This document shows positions 8,228 through 16,264 of a DNA stretch of 64,000 nt, piece by piece. Made by a program: the position numbers and the translations under genes. The notes under the pieces were generated by a model. It saw only the letters and a program-made list of their open reading frames with translations. It was not told the origin of the DNA and searched no databases. Numbering within the stretch: position 1 is the stretch's first letter; every line of letters starts with the position of its first letter. The stretch is from an uncultured Archangium sp. GTDB lineage: Bacteria > Myxococcota > Myxococcia > Myxococcales > Myxococcaceae. The stretch spans positions 1-64,000 of the forward strand of contig CAIVGN010000075.1 of NCBI GenBank assembly GCA_903905455.1, read 5' to 3'.

Positions 8228-10120
8228 TCAGTCGGCGAGCATGTTGAACTGCACCCCGACCGTCTTCTCGGCCGTCACCGTCACGCGCTGCTTCTTGATG
8301 CGCGGCTTGGGCAGCGAGGGGTCCTCCATCACGCACTCGACCTGGTGCGCACCGGCCGCCACCTCGAGCGTCGCGTAGGAGGTCGCCGGCGAAGAGACGG
8401 CCACCCCGTCGAGCTTGATCAAGCAGAACCCGGTGACGTCGACGCGAATGGACCCCTTGCCCACCTCCGCAGGGGGCGTCACCACCGGTAGCGTGGGCGC
8501 CGGGGTGGCGGAGACCGACAAGGTGCGCGACTCGCCCGGCTTGAGCCGCCACGACACCTTCTTCTCGACCCCCGGACCCTTGACGGCGATGGCGTGCACG
8601 CCGGCCGTCAACTCCAGTTCCAGCGGCGTCACGCCTTGCCTCCGGCCGTCGACCAGCACCTCGGCCTCCACGACGGAGGTCACGCTGACGTGTGCGGGCA
8701 GGGCCAGCGTCGCAGGTGCAGGCGTCCCGGCATCGACCACGGCGGCCACGGCCTCGGGCTCGCCTGCATCGACGGGTTCCGGCTCCTCGGCCCCCGCGTC
8801 CTCCGTGGGGAAGACGAAGGCCTCGAGCTTCCCGGAAATCTCCCCGCCGGCGTCCACCGCGGCCACCGGGTGCTCCGGCGGCGCCTCGGTCGGCGGCGGG
8901 GGCTTGACCCACGGTTGCCAGAGCGCGAGCACCAGCCCGATGATCAGCAGCGACAACCCGGTCAGCGCGTAGAGCGGCGTGCGCGAGACCGGCGCCACCG
9001 GCTCGGCCGCGCTGGCCACGGGATGGCGCCGCGTCGCGCCCGCGGGGAGCACGTCGGGAGCCTCGGCCGCCGGCGACTTCATGCTCGGCACCGTCGACGA
9101 ATAGCCGAGCTGGTCGACCTTGTTGGGCGGCAGCGCCTGGTCGGGCACCACCACCACGCCGCCATGCGAAATGGGCTGCTCCTGCTCCGTGGGGCGCCCC
9201 GAGAAGCTGGTGTCACCCGCGTCCGCCGCGACCACGCGGAAGAGCCGCAGCAGGTCTTCCTGGCCCAGCACCTGGCGCTCGAGGCTCAGGTACTTCTCGA
9301 GGTCTTCCTTCACCGCCAGCGCCGTGGGGTAGCGACCCTCCACGTCCTGGTGCAGGCACCCCCCGAGGATCTGGCGCAGCGGCACCGGGAGGTTGGGTCG
9401 CAACTGCTCGATGGGCCTGATGCGCCCCAGCCGCGCCGCGTCGATCTGCTCGATCTCCGTGTTGCCGGGGATGGCGCGCACGTTGGTCAGCAGCTCGTAC
9501 AGCACCAGCCCCAGCGCGTAGACGTCCACCCGGCGGTCGATGGTCCCGCCGGTGATCTGCTCCGGCGACATGTACGGGTACTTGCCCTTCACGAAGCCCG
9601 CCTGCGTGCGGTGCATCGCGTTGCTCGCCTTGGCCACCCCGAAGTCGATCAGCTTCACCACGCCCTGCCTCGAGAGGAGGATGTTGTGCGGGGTGACGTC
9701 GCGGTGGATGATGTTGAGCGGCTTGCCGTTCTTGTCCTTCGCCTCGTGCGCGTAGTGGAGCGCCGCCGCCGCGTCGGCCACGATGCGCGCGCACAACTCC
9801 GGGGCCATCAGCTCGCCGTGCCGCTCCTGCTCGAGGCTGATCGACATCAGGTCGAAGCCCGGCACGTACTCCATCGCCAGGTAGTAGGTGCCGCCGGCCT
9901 GGCCCAGGTCGTAGATCTGCGCGATGCCCGGGTGGTGCAGCTGCGCGAGCAGCGACGCCTCGTCGAGGAACATGCGCACGAACTCCGCGTTGTCGCAGAG
10001 GTTCGGGTGCGGACACTTGAGCACGCACACGCCGTTGGGGCCGTGCGCCAGCCACACGTCGGCCATTCCGCCGGCGCCAATCTTCCTGTCGAGGGTGTAC
10101 CGCCCGAGCTGCGTGGCCAT
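8228..10120 (-). CDS. Membrane Ser/Thr protein kinase with extracytoplasmic PEGA-like tail
   Basis: 630 aa from ATG at 10118-10120; a start 7 codons further upstream is possible but adds non-conserved residues. The eukaryotic-like kinase domain has the Gly-rich loop GAGGMADV (16-22), Lys35, Glu54, HRD at 139-141 with HRDVTPHN, DFG at 159-161 and SPE at 185-187, so it should be active. A juxtamembrane Pro/Ala region leads to one membrane helix at about 383-402, then an acidic linker with DAG repeats and a PEGA-like domain (VLVDGRRQGVTPLELELTAG). The kinase faces the cytoplasm and the tail the periplasm. It is the last gene of a mre/rodA-led cluster, 30 bases after marC, which suggests that it senses or controls envelope growth (inference). 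Confidence 0.93.
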   Translation of the reverse strand: MATQLGRYTLDRKIGAGGMADVWLAHGPNGVCVLKCPHPNLCDNAEFVRMFLDEASLLAQLHHPGIAQIYDLGQAGGTYYLAMEYVPGFDLMSISLEQERHGELMAPELCARIVADAAAALHYAHEAKDKNGKPLNIIHRDVTPHNILLSRQGVVKLIDFGVAKASNAMHRTQAGFVKGKYPYMSPEQITGGTIDRRVDVYALGLVLYELLTNVRAIPGNTEIEQIDAARLGRIRPIEQLRPNLPVPLRQILGGCLHQDVEGRYPTALAVKEDLEKYLSLERQVLGQEDLLRLFRVVAADAGDTSFSGRPTEQEQPISHGGVVVVPDQALPPNKVDQLGYSSTVPSMKSPAAEAPDVLPAGATRRHPVASAAEPVAPVSRTPLYALTGLSLLIIGLVLALWQPWVKPPPPTEAPPEHPVAAVDAGGEISGKLEAFVFPTEDAGAEEPEPVDAGEPEAVAAVVDAGTPAPATLALPAHVSVTSVVEAEVLVDGRRQGVTPLELELTAGVHAIAVKGPGVEKKVSWRLKPGESRTLSVSATPAPTLPVVTPPAEVGKGSIRVDVTGFCLIKLDGVAVSSPATSYATLEVAAGAHQVECVMEDPSLPKPRIKKQRVTVTAEKTVGVQFNMLAD

Positions 10121-10150
10121 GGGTGTACGACGATGTACCACGTCGCGGGC

Positions 10151-10774
10151 TCAGCCCTTCAACAGCTCCTTGCCGCCCTCGAAGACGAACTGCACCGCGA
10201 TGGCCGCGAGGATGAGCCCGAAGATGCGCTCGAGGATGGCGATGCCCGTCTGCCGGAGCACCCGCTTGATGGTCTTCGCGCTGCGCAGCGTGAGGTAGGC
10301 CACGCTCATGGTGAGGAGGATCGCCGCCACCACCGGCACCGCGGCCTCGAGCCCCGCCCCGTGCTGCGCCATGAGCACCATCACCGTGGCGATGGCCCCG
10401 GGACCCGCGAGCAGCGGCATGGCCAGCGGCACGATGGCGATGTCGTCGCTCGTCGCGCCTTCTTCGGTCTCAGCGACGCTGGTCCTGGTGCCCGGGTTCT
10501 GCGCTCGCAACATGTCGAGCGCGGTGAGCATCAACAGGAGCCCCCCGGCCACGCGGAACGCCGCGAGCGTCACCCCGAAGACCTGGAAGACCACCGTTCC
10601 GAAGAGCGCGAAGAAGGTGAGCACCCCGGCGGCGGTGATGCAGGCCCGCCGCGCCATCGCCCGGCACTTCTCGGGCGAATCCTTGGCGGTCATCGCCACG
10701 AACAGGGGCACCACGCCAATCGGGTCGACGATGAACAACACCGCCGGCAACGCGATGGCGAAGATCGACAGCAT
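10151..10774 (-). CDS. MarC family integral membrane protein
   Basis: 207 aa, about six membrane helices. The N-terminus with FIVDPIGVVPLFVAMTA and the segment VAGGLLLMLTALDML are typical of MarC/UPF0056 proteins. Despite the name, the family has no proven role in antibiotic resistance and its transport function is unknown. It starts 3 bases after the glycosyltransferase stop and is followed after 30 bases by the kinase, so the three are almost certainly one transcript. Confidence 0.9.
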   Translation of the reverse strand: MLSIFAIALPAVLFIVDPIGVVPLFVAMTAKDSPEKCRAMARRACITAAGVLTFFALFGTVVFQVFGVTLAAFRVAGGLLLMLTALDMLRAQNPGTRTSVAETEEGATSDDIAIVPLAMPLLAGPGAIATVMVLMAQHGAGLEAAVPVVAAILLTMSVAYLTLRSAKTIKRVLRQTGIAILERIFGLILAAIAVQFVFEGGKELLKG

Positions 10775-10777
10775 CCG

Positions 10778-11482
10778 TCACACGGTGAAGCGGAGCTTCC
10801 AGACCATGCCCACGGCCTCGAGGAAGATCTTCCGGCTCATCTTCGAGTGCCCGACGCGGCGGTCTTCGAAGACGATGGGAACTTCCTTCACGGTGAAGCC
10901 CTTCTTCAGGGCCCGGTAGGTGAGCTCGATCTGAAACGCATAGCCACTGGAGACCACGGCGTCGAGGTCGATGGCCTCGAGCACGCGGCGGTTGAAGCAC
11001 TTGAAGCCGCCCGTGAGGTCCTTGACCTTCACCCCCAGGATGCTGCGCGCGTACAGCGAGCCGCCCTGCGAGATGAGCTGACGGCTGACGCCCCAGTTCA
11101 CCGTGCCGCCACCCTCGACGTAGCGGCTGCCGAGCGCCACGTCGGCGCCGTTGACGGCCGTGTCGATGAGCCCGGGCAGGAACCGCGGGTCATGCGAGAA
11201 GTCGGCGTCCATCTCGATGATGTACGCGTACTTCTCGGCGAGCGCCCAGCGGAACGCATGGAGGTAGGCGCGCCCCAGGCCTTCCTTCTTCTCGCGGTGC
11301 AGCACGCGAATGCGCTGGTCCTTGGCGGCGAGCTGGTCGGCCAGCTGGCCCGTGCCATCGGGGCTGTTGTCGTCGACGACGAGAATGTCGACGCGCGGAT
11401 CTGCCTTGAGGACCGCCTCGGTGATCGGGCCGAGGTTGTCCTTCTCGTTGTACGTGGGGATGATGACGAGCGCCGGGTTCAT
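10778..11482 (-). CDS. Polyprenol/dolichol-phosphate mannose synthase-like GT2 glycosyltransferase
   Basis: 234 aa soluble family-2 glycosyltransferase. It opens with IIPTYNEKDNLGPI, has the nucleotide-binding VVDDNSPDGT (35-44) and the metal-binding DAD at 92-94 in MDADFSHDP. The stretch LTGGFKCFNRRVLEAID and the C-terminal RALKKGFTVKEVPIVF with RRVGHSKMS are the classic Dpm1 pattern. It should transfer a sugar, most likely mannose, from its nucleotide donor to a polyprenyl phosphate on the cytoplasmic face; the sugar itself is inferred. No membrane anchor is seen. It lies 44 bases after rodA and 3 bases before marC. Confidence 0.9.
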   Translation of the reverse strand: MNPALVIIPTYNEKDNLGPITEAVLKADPRVDILVVDDNSPDGTGQLADQLAAKDQRIRVLHREKKEGLGRAYLHAFRWALAEKYAYIIEMDADFSHDPRFLPGLIDTAVNGADVALGSRYVEGGGTVNWGVSRQLISQGGSLYARSILGVKVKDLTGGFKCFNRRVLEAIDLDAVVSSGYAFQIELTYRALKKGFTVKEVPIVFEDRRVGHSKMSRKIFLEAVGMVWKLRFTV

Positions 11483-11526
11483 GACGCGCCGCGCATAGCA
11501 CGGCCGCGCCCGACTGGAACCGGAAC

Positions 11527-12693
11527 TCAGCCGCGAAAGATCTGCCGCCGCATGGAGACGTTCACCAGCAACCCGATGCCCAGCATCACGCTGACCATCG
11601 AGCTGCCGCCGTAGCTCATCAGCGGCAAGGTGATGCCGGTGATGGGCAACAGCCCGGTCACCATCCCGATGTTCTCGAACACCTGCCAGAAGATCATCGC
11701 GCAGATGCCCACGGCCACGAAGGCGCCGTAGCGTTCCTTCGCCGACAGCGCCACGCCCAGGCCCCCCAACAGGATCACCCCGAAGAGCGCCAGCAGCACC
11801 AGGCAGCGCGCGAAGCCCTGCTCCTCGGCGAAGACGCTGAAGATGAAGTCGGTATGCTGCTCGGGCAGGAAGCGCAGGCCGGTCTGGGTGCCCTCCATCC
11901 ACCCCTTGCCCGACCAGCCGCCCGAGCCGACGGCGATCTTCGACTGCATGGCGTGGTAGTTCGAGCCGCGCAGGTCGCTCATCGGGTCGAGCCAGCCGGT
12001 GATGCGGGCGTCCTGGTGCTTCTTGAGCTTGTGCCGGATGATGGTGAAGCGCTGCTCGTCCTGCGCGGGCTGCTCGCGCACGTAGTCGTTCCACAGCACC
12101 CCGACGCCCAGCACCACCGCCACCGCCAGCGCCGCGTTCACCGGCCAGGTGGGCCGGCTGAACATGATGATCGTCACCGCGGTGAAGACCATCATCAGCG
12201 CGGTGCCCAGGTCGGGCTGCACCAGCACCAGGGCCGTGGGGAACAGCGAGATCACCGCCGCGGGCAGCAGCCGCATGAACCCCTGCGCCGGCTGGTTGGG
12301 GCGGTCGTCGTCGTGGAAGTACTTGGCGAGCATCAACACCATGCCCAGCTTCATGAACTCCGCGGGCTGCACGCGAAAGGGGCCGATCACGAACCAGCTC
12401 TCGGCGCCCTTGGCCGTGTGGCCGAAGAACTTGAGGGCGATCAGCGCGCCGATGTTCAGCAGGTACAGCGGCACCGTCGCCCGCTGGATGAGCCGGTAGT
12501 CGAGCAGCGCGACGCCGATCACCATGCCCACGCCCACCCCGAGGTACAGCACCTGGCTCATCCACACCGGCGAGGCGGGGGGCCGCGAGGCCGACGCCAG
12601 GTTGTAGATGCCCACGGCCGCCGTCAGCAGCACGCCCACCACCAGCACCCACGGCACGTGCGCCGTCGCGCGCGGTTGAACTCGCAGCTCCAT
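11527..12693 (-). CDS. rodA: Rod shape-determining peptidoglycan glycosyltransferase RodA
   Basis: 388 aa SEDS-family membrane protein with about ten helices. The segment FVIGPFRVQPAEFMKLGMVL and the late LPLMSYGGSSMVSVMLGIG are SEDS signatures, the latter the FtsW/RodA family motif. RodA polymerises lipid II into glycan strands as partner of PBP2. Its ATG overlaps the TGA of mrdA (ATGA), giving translational coupling with its cognate transpeptidase. Length and order match the mre-mrd clusters of many bacteria. Confidence 0.96.
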   Translation of the reverse strand: MELRVQPRATAHVPWVLVVGVLLTAAVGIYNLASASRPPASPVWMSQVLYLGVGVGMVIGVALLDYRLIQRATVPLYLLNIGALIALKFFGHTAKGAESWFVIGPFRVQPAEFMKLGMVLMLAKYFHDDDRPNQPAQGFMRLLPAAVISLFPTALVLVQPDLGTALMMVFTAVTIIMFSRPTWPVNAALAVAVVLGVGVLWNDYVREQPAQDEQRFTIIRHKLKKHQDARITGWLDPMSDLRGSNYHAMQSKIAVGSGGWSGKGWMEGTQTGLRFLPEQHTDFIFSVFAEEQGFARCLVLLALFGVILLGGLGVALSAKERYGAFVAVGICAMIFWQVFENIGMVTGLLPITGITLPLMSYGGSSMVSVMLGIGLLVNVSMRRQIFRG

Positions 12694-14828
12694 CAGTCGG
12701 CTCCTTCGGTGCTGGGCGGGTCCACCGGCTCCGCGGGGTGGGGCCGCGGCGGCGCCTCGGCGGGAGGAGGCGGCGGAGGAGGTGCCCCGGCGAACGTCGC
12801 GCGCCCCGGGCCGGCGTCCGGCGCGTGCGCCTGCTGCGCGAGGCCCGCGCGCGCGTCGTCCCGCGGCGCTTCGAGCGGCGGCATGAGCAGCGGCACCTTG
12901 AGGGTGGTGGGGGCCTTCGGCGGCTGGTACTCGAGGCCGTAGGCCTCCGCGTCGGTCTTCTTGAGCTCGAAGTACTTCTTGATGATCGCCCCGGCCGTGG
13001 GGGCGGCCTCGGCGCCGCCGAAGCCGCTGTGCTCGTTGAGCACCACCACCACCAGCTCCGGCGCGTCGGCCGGGGCGAACGAGGCGAACCACGCGTTGTC
13101 GCGCTGCCAGTAGCTCAGCTCGTGGGTCTTGAGGCGCACCGCGCCGATGCGCGCGACCTGCGCGGTGCCGGTCTTGCCGGCCACCACCACGTCGGGCAAC
13201 CGCGCGCGGAAGCCGGTGCCACCCGGCTCGTTCACCACGCCGATCAGCCCGGCGATGATCGTCGCCCGCTGCTCCGGCGTCATGGCCACCTCGCGCACCA
13301 GCCTGGGCTTGAAGTCCTCGACCAGCTTCCCCTCGGGGGTCTCGATGCGCTCGACGATCTGCGGCTGGTACAGGTGCCCGCCGTTGGCGATGGTCGCGTA
13401 GAGCATCGCCAACTGCAGCGGCGTCACGTTGACGTCGCCCTGGCCGATCGAGGTGTTGAGGGCCATGCCCTTGGTGTACCCGCCCTTGGTCACCCGGTCG
13501 TGGTACTCGCTGCTGGGCATCACCCCGGGCACCTCGCCGCCCACGCCGAAGTTGGTGGGATTGCCCAGGCCGAAGTCGTGGCCCACCGCGGCGATGGGGT
13601 CGATGCCCAGCAGGTCGGCCAGCCGGTAGAAGTAGACGTCGCAGCTGGCGCGAATGGCATCCACGGCGTGCACCGAGCCGTGACCGCGCTCGAGATCGCA
13701 GCGCCACCGCCGCGAGCCCAGCTGGTAGCCGCCGGTGCAGGTGATGCCCGTCTGCGGCGTCACCACCCCCGCGCGCAACGCGGCCAGCAGGGTGACAACC
13801 TTGAAGGTCGAGCCGGGGCTGTAGTGCTGCGCCGTGGCCCGGAAGAGCATGGGCTGCAGCGGGTCACGGCTCAGCTGAACCAGTTGCTGGGGGGACATGC
13901 GCCCGGTCATCTCGTTGGGGTCGAACGACGGCCGGCTGACGATGGCGCGAATGAAGCCGGTGTTGGCCTCCACGGCGACCACGGCGCCGGCGGTCCCGGG
14001 GAACACCCGCTCGGCCTCGGCCTGCAACCGCGCGTCGATGGACAGCACCAGGTTGCGCCCGGCCCGCGGGGGCACCTCGTCGCGCTTGAGCGCGTTGCCG
14101 CTCGCGTCACGCATCAGCTCGCCGCGGGCGTTGACCACCTGCTTCACCCAGCCGTCCTGGCCTCGCAGCGACTGCTCGAAGGTGCGCTCCACGCCGCGGC
14201 GGCCGGTGTAGTCGCCCATGGCGTACGGCGGCCTCGCCTCGTCGGCCCCGCCGTTGAGCTTGCTCAGCTCGTCGCTGGTGACCTCGTTCATGTACCCCAC
14301 CACGTGGGCCAGGGCGGCGCCGGCGCGGTAGTGGCGGTGCGGCACCGGCTCGAGGTCCACGCCGGGGAGCTGGAACTGGTGCGAGTTGAGGAGATCGAAC
14401 TCGTCGCGCGTGAGGTCCACCTGCACCACGATCTGCTGGTAGCGCTGGGGCCCGCGCGCCGCCTTGACCAGGTCCACCACCCGGTCGGTCTGCTCGAGAT
14501 CCCACGCCAGCAGGGCCTGCAACCGGGGGATCACCTCGGCCACGCACTTCTGGCAGAAGGCCGGGGTGATGAAGACGTCGAGGCTGGGCCGCGCGTCGAC
14601 CAGCACCTCGCCCCGCCGGTCGCGGATCAACCCGCGCGGCGCACGCACCCGCACGTCCTTGAACTGGTTGTCCACCGACAGCGCGAGGAACTCCTCGTAG
14701 CGCACCACCATCAGCCGGTAGAGGTTGACGGCCAGCACCAGCAGGCCCAGCAGGAAGAAGCCGCCCACCATGAAGATGCGGGGGCGGAGCTCCTTGGGCT
14801 CCCGCTGCGTGCCCAGGCCCAGTCTCAC
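12693..14828 (-). CDS. mrdA: Penicillin-binding protein 2 (MrdA), elongasome transpeptidase
   Basis: 711 aa class B PBP. One N-terminal membrane anchor (about 18-40) is followed by the PBP dimerisation region and a transpeptidase domain with catalytic Ser340 in STFK, an SCD motif in place of SxN (as in E. coli PBP2, which has SSD) and the KTG triad at 552-554 in GKTGTAQV. It crosslinks new peptidoglycan during cell elongation with RodA. The C-terminal 70 or so residues form an Ala/Pro-rich periplasmic tail not present in short homologues. It overlaps mreD upstream and rodA downstream by 4 bases each. Confidence 0.96.
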   Translation of the reverse strand: MRLGLGTQREPKELRPRIFMVGGFFLLGLLVLAVNLYRLMVVRYEEFLALSVDNQFKDVRVRAPRGLIRDRRGEVLVDARPSLDVFITPAFCQKCVAEVIPRLQALLAWDLEQTDRVVDLVKAARGPQRYQQIVVQVDLTRDEFDLLNSHQFQLPGVDLEPVPHRHYRAGAALAHVVGYMNEVTSDELSKLNGGADEARPPYAMGDYTGRRGVERTFEQSLRGQDGWVKQVVNARGELMRDASGNALKRDEVPPRAGRNLVLSIDARLQAEAERVFPGTAGAVVAVEANTGFIRAIVSRPSFDPNEMTGRMSPQQLVQLSRDPLQPMLFRATAQHYSPGSTFKVVTLLAALRAGVVTPQTGITCTGGYQLGSRRWRCDLERGHGSVHAVDAIRASCDVYFYRLADLLGIDPIAAVGHDFGLGNPTNFGVGGEVPGVMPSSEYHDRVTKGGYTKGMALNTSIGQGDVNVTPLQLAMLYATIANGGHLYQPQIVERIETPEGKLVEDFKPRLVREVAMTPEQRATIIAGLIGVVNEPGGTGFRARLPDVVVAGKTGTAQVARIGAVRLKTHELSYWQRDNAWFASFAPADAPELVVVVLNEHSGFGGAEAAPTAGAIIKKYFELKKTDAEAYGLEYQPPKAPTTLKVPLLMPPLEAPRDDARAGLAQQAHAPDAGPGRATFAGAPPPPPPPAEAPPRPHPAEPVDPPSTEGAD

Positions 14829-15328
14829 CGCAGCACCCCGGGCTCGGGCCGCTCACCCGGTTCGATCTTCTTGAGCAACGGCCACATCGCCGTGCCGGCC
14901 AGCGTCGTGAGCACCACCTGCAGTGGAACACCGGAGAGCGAGAGCACATGCCCGCTGCCCGCCGCCGACGTCAGCCAGCTGAACAACACCGAGAGAAAGG
15001 CGTGGCCCGCCGTCGCCACGGCGACGAACAGCGCATACGAAGCCCGGCTCCGGCCGTCGACCAGCACGCCCACGCCGCGCACCAGCAGGAAGACCAGCAT
15101 CGCCAGCGCAGGGTACAGGCCCGTGGGGCGCCCTGTGAATACGTCGAGCAGGTAGCCCACCGAGAAGGCAGAGAACGCCCCCTCCACCGTCGTGGCGCGC
15201 AGGGCGGCGTACACCACCAGCGCCAGGCCGACATCGATGCGCGTGACCTCGAAGCCGAAGGTCTTCACCAGCACCGACTCCAGCGAGAGCAGCAGCAGCG
15301 CCAGCGTCGAGAACGCGAGGAACCTCAT
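14825..15328 (-). CDS. mreD: Rod shape-determining membrane protein MreD
   Basis: 167 aa, about five membrane helices, with the conserved segment FSVGYLLDVFTGRPTGLYPAL characteristic of MreD split over helices 2-3. MreD is a scaffold of the elongasome together with MreC, MreB and RodZ. It overlaps mreC and mrdA by 4 bases each, so expression is tightly coupled. No mreB lies in the window; mreB must be elsewhere in the genome. Confidence 0.93.
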   Translation of the reverse strand: MRFLAFSTLALLLLSLESVLVKTFGFEVTRIDVGLALVVYAALRATTVEGAFSAFSVGYLLDVFTGRPTGLYPALAMLVFLLVRGVGVLVDGRSRASYALFVAVATAGHAFLSVLFSWLTSAAGSGHVLSLSGVPLQVVLTTLAGTAMWPLLKKIEPGERPEPGVLR

Positions 15329-16182
15329 GGCGTGGTCCCCTTGAGCACCGCCGACGGCAGGCCCATGGTCACGGGGATCACCAGCACCTCTTCCACGCGA
15401 CTGAACTCCACCGAGGGTTCGAGCTTGCCCTTCATGAACATGCCCACGCTCGGCCGCTCCGGCGCGCGCACCACGCCGATGCGCACACCCCGGGGAAAGA
15501 TGCCATCGCTGCCCGAGGTGACCATCACGTCGCCGTCCACCACGTCGTCTTCCCGCGGCACCAGCTCCACCGACAGCTCGTGGCCGTCGCCGGTGCCCAC
15601 CACCGTGGCCCGCACCCGGTTGCGCTGGATGACACCGCCGATGCGGGAGGCCGCGTCGGTCAGCAGCATCACGTCGGCCGAGCCGCCCACCGCGCGCACC
15701 ACCTGCCCCACCACGCCCTCGGCCGTCACCACCGGCATGCCCGCGCGCACCCCGTCGTCTTCACCGCGGTTGATGCGGATCGACTGGAACTGCGGCGAAG
15801 GGTTGAGCCCGATGACCCGCGCGACGATCTCCTGGTCGACGGTGTCCTCCACGTAGCCCAGCATCGCCTTGAGCCGCGCGTTCTCGGCCTGCGCTTCTTT
15901 CAGCGAATTGAGCTCGGCGTGCGCCTCGCCGAGGCGGGTGCGGCACTCGAGCGACTCCTCGTGGGAGCCCCTCAAGGCGATGTAGCCACTGCCCAGATGC
16001 TCCACGCCGTCGATGATCGAGGTGAGCACCGACTGCACCGGCGCCGAGAGCAGGAGCACGGTGCGGTCGATGAAGTTGGGCGCCCGGCCCCGGTGTCCCG
16101 TCGACAGGTAGCTGATCAGCGGCCACAACAGCAGCGCGCCGACGATGAGCAACTCCCTGTGACGCCGGAGGAATGAGAACAT
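15325..16182 (-). CDS. mreC: Rod shape-determining protein MreC
   Basis: 285 aa from ATG at 16180-16182; a TTG five codons upstream is in frame but less likely. A short cytoplasmic MFSFLRRHREL is followed by one membrane helix, a coiled coil (about 65-110, RLGEAHAELNSLKEAQAEN) and the double beta-barrel periplasmic domain with the NRGEDDGVRAGMPV and PEGVV-like (TAEGVVGQVV) motifs of MreC. MreC activates the PBP2-RodA synthase. It is the first gene of the cluster and is divergent from the PpiD-like foldase gene. Confidence 0.95.
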   Translation of the reverse strand: MFSFLRRHRELLIVGALLLWPLISYLSTGHRGRAPNFIDRTVLLLSAPVQSVLTSIIDGVEHLGSGYIALRGSHEESLECRTRLGEAHAELNSLKEAQAENARLKAMLGYVEDTVDQEIVARVIGLNPSPQFQSIRINRGEDDGVRAGMPVVTAEGVVGQVVRAVGGSADVMLLTDAASRIGGVIQRNRVRATVVGTGDGHELSVELVPREDDVVDGDVMVTSGSDGIFPRGVRIGVVRAPERPSVGMFMKGKLEPSVEFSRVEEVLVIPVTMGLPSAVLKGTTP

Positions 16183-16221
16183 CAGGAGGCCCGCCAAACC
16201 GCTTGCATGTTGTGGTCACCG

Positions 16222-16251
16222 ATCCTACAGGTCGCGCCTTCGTCTCGCCAA
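16222..16251 (-). promoter_or_regulatory. mreC: Candidate sigma-70 promoter for the mreC cluster
   Basis: On the minus strand TTGGCG (16251-16246) and TAGGAT (16227-16222) are separated by 18 bases, each matching the -35 and -10 consensus at 4 of 6 positions. The -10 ends about 40 bases upstream of the mreC ATG. It lies in the 82-bp divergent gap with the foldase gene. This is a visual match only; no start site is known. Confidence 0.35.
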
Positions 16252-16264
16252 CTGCCAGAAACCT

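Noticed and set aside
8594-11614. 1006-codon open frame on the plus strand
   Set aside because: Antisense to the kinase, MarC and glycosyltransferase genes, which have complete motifs; composition is His/Arg/Glu-rich.
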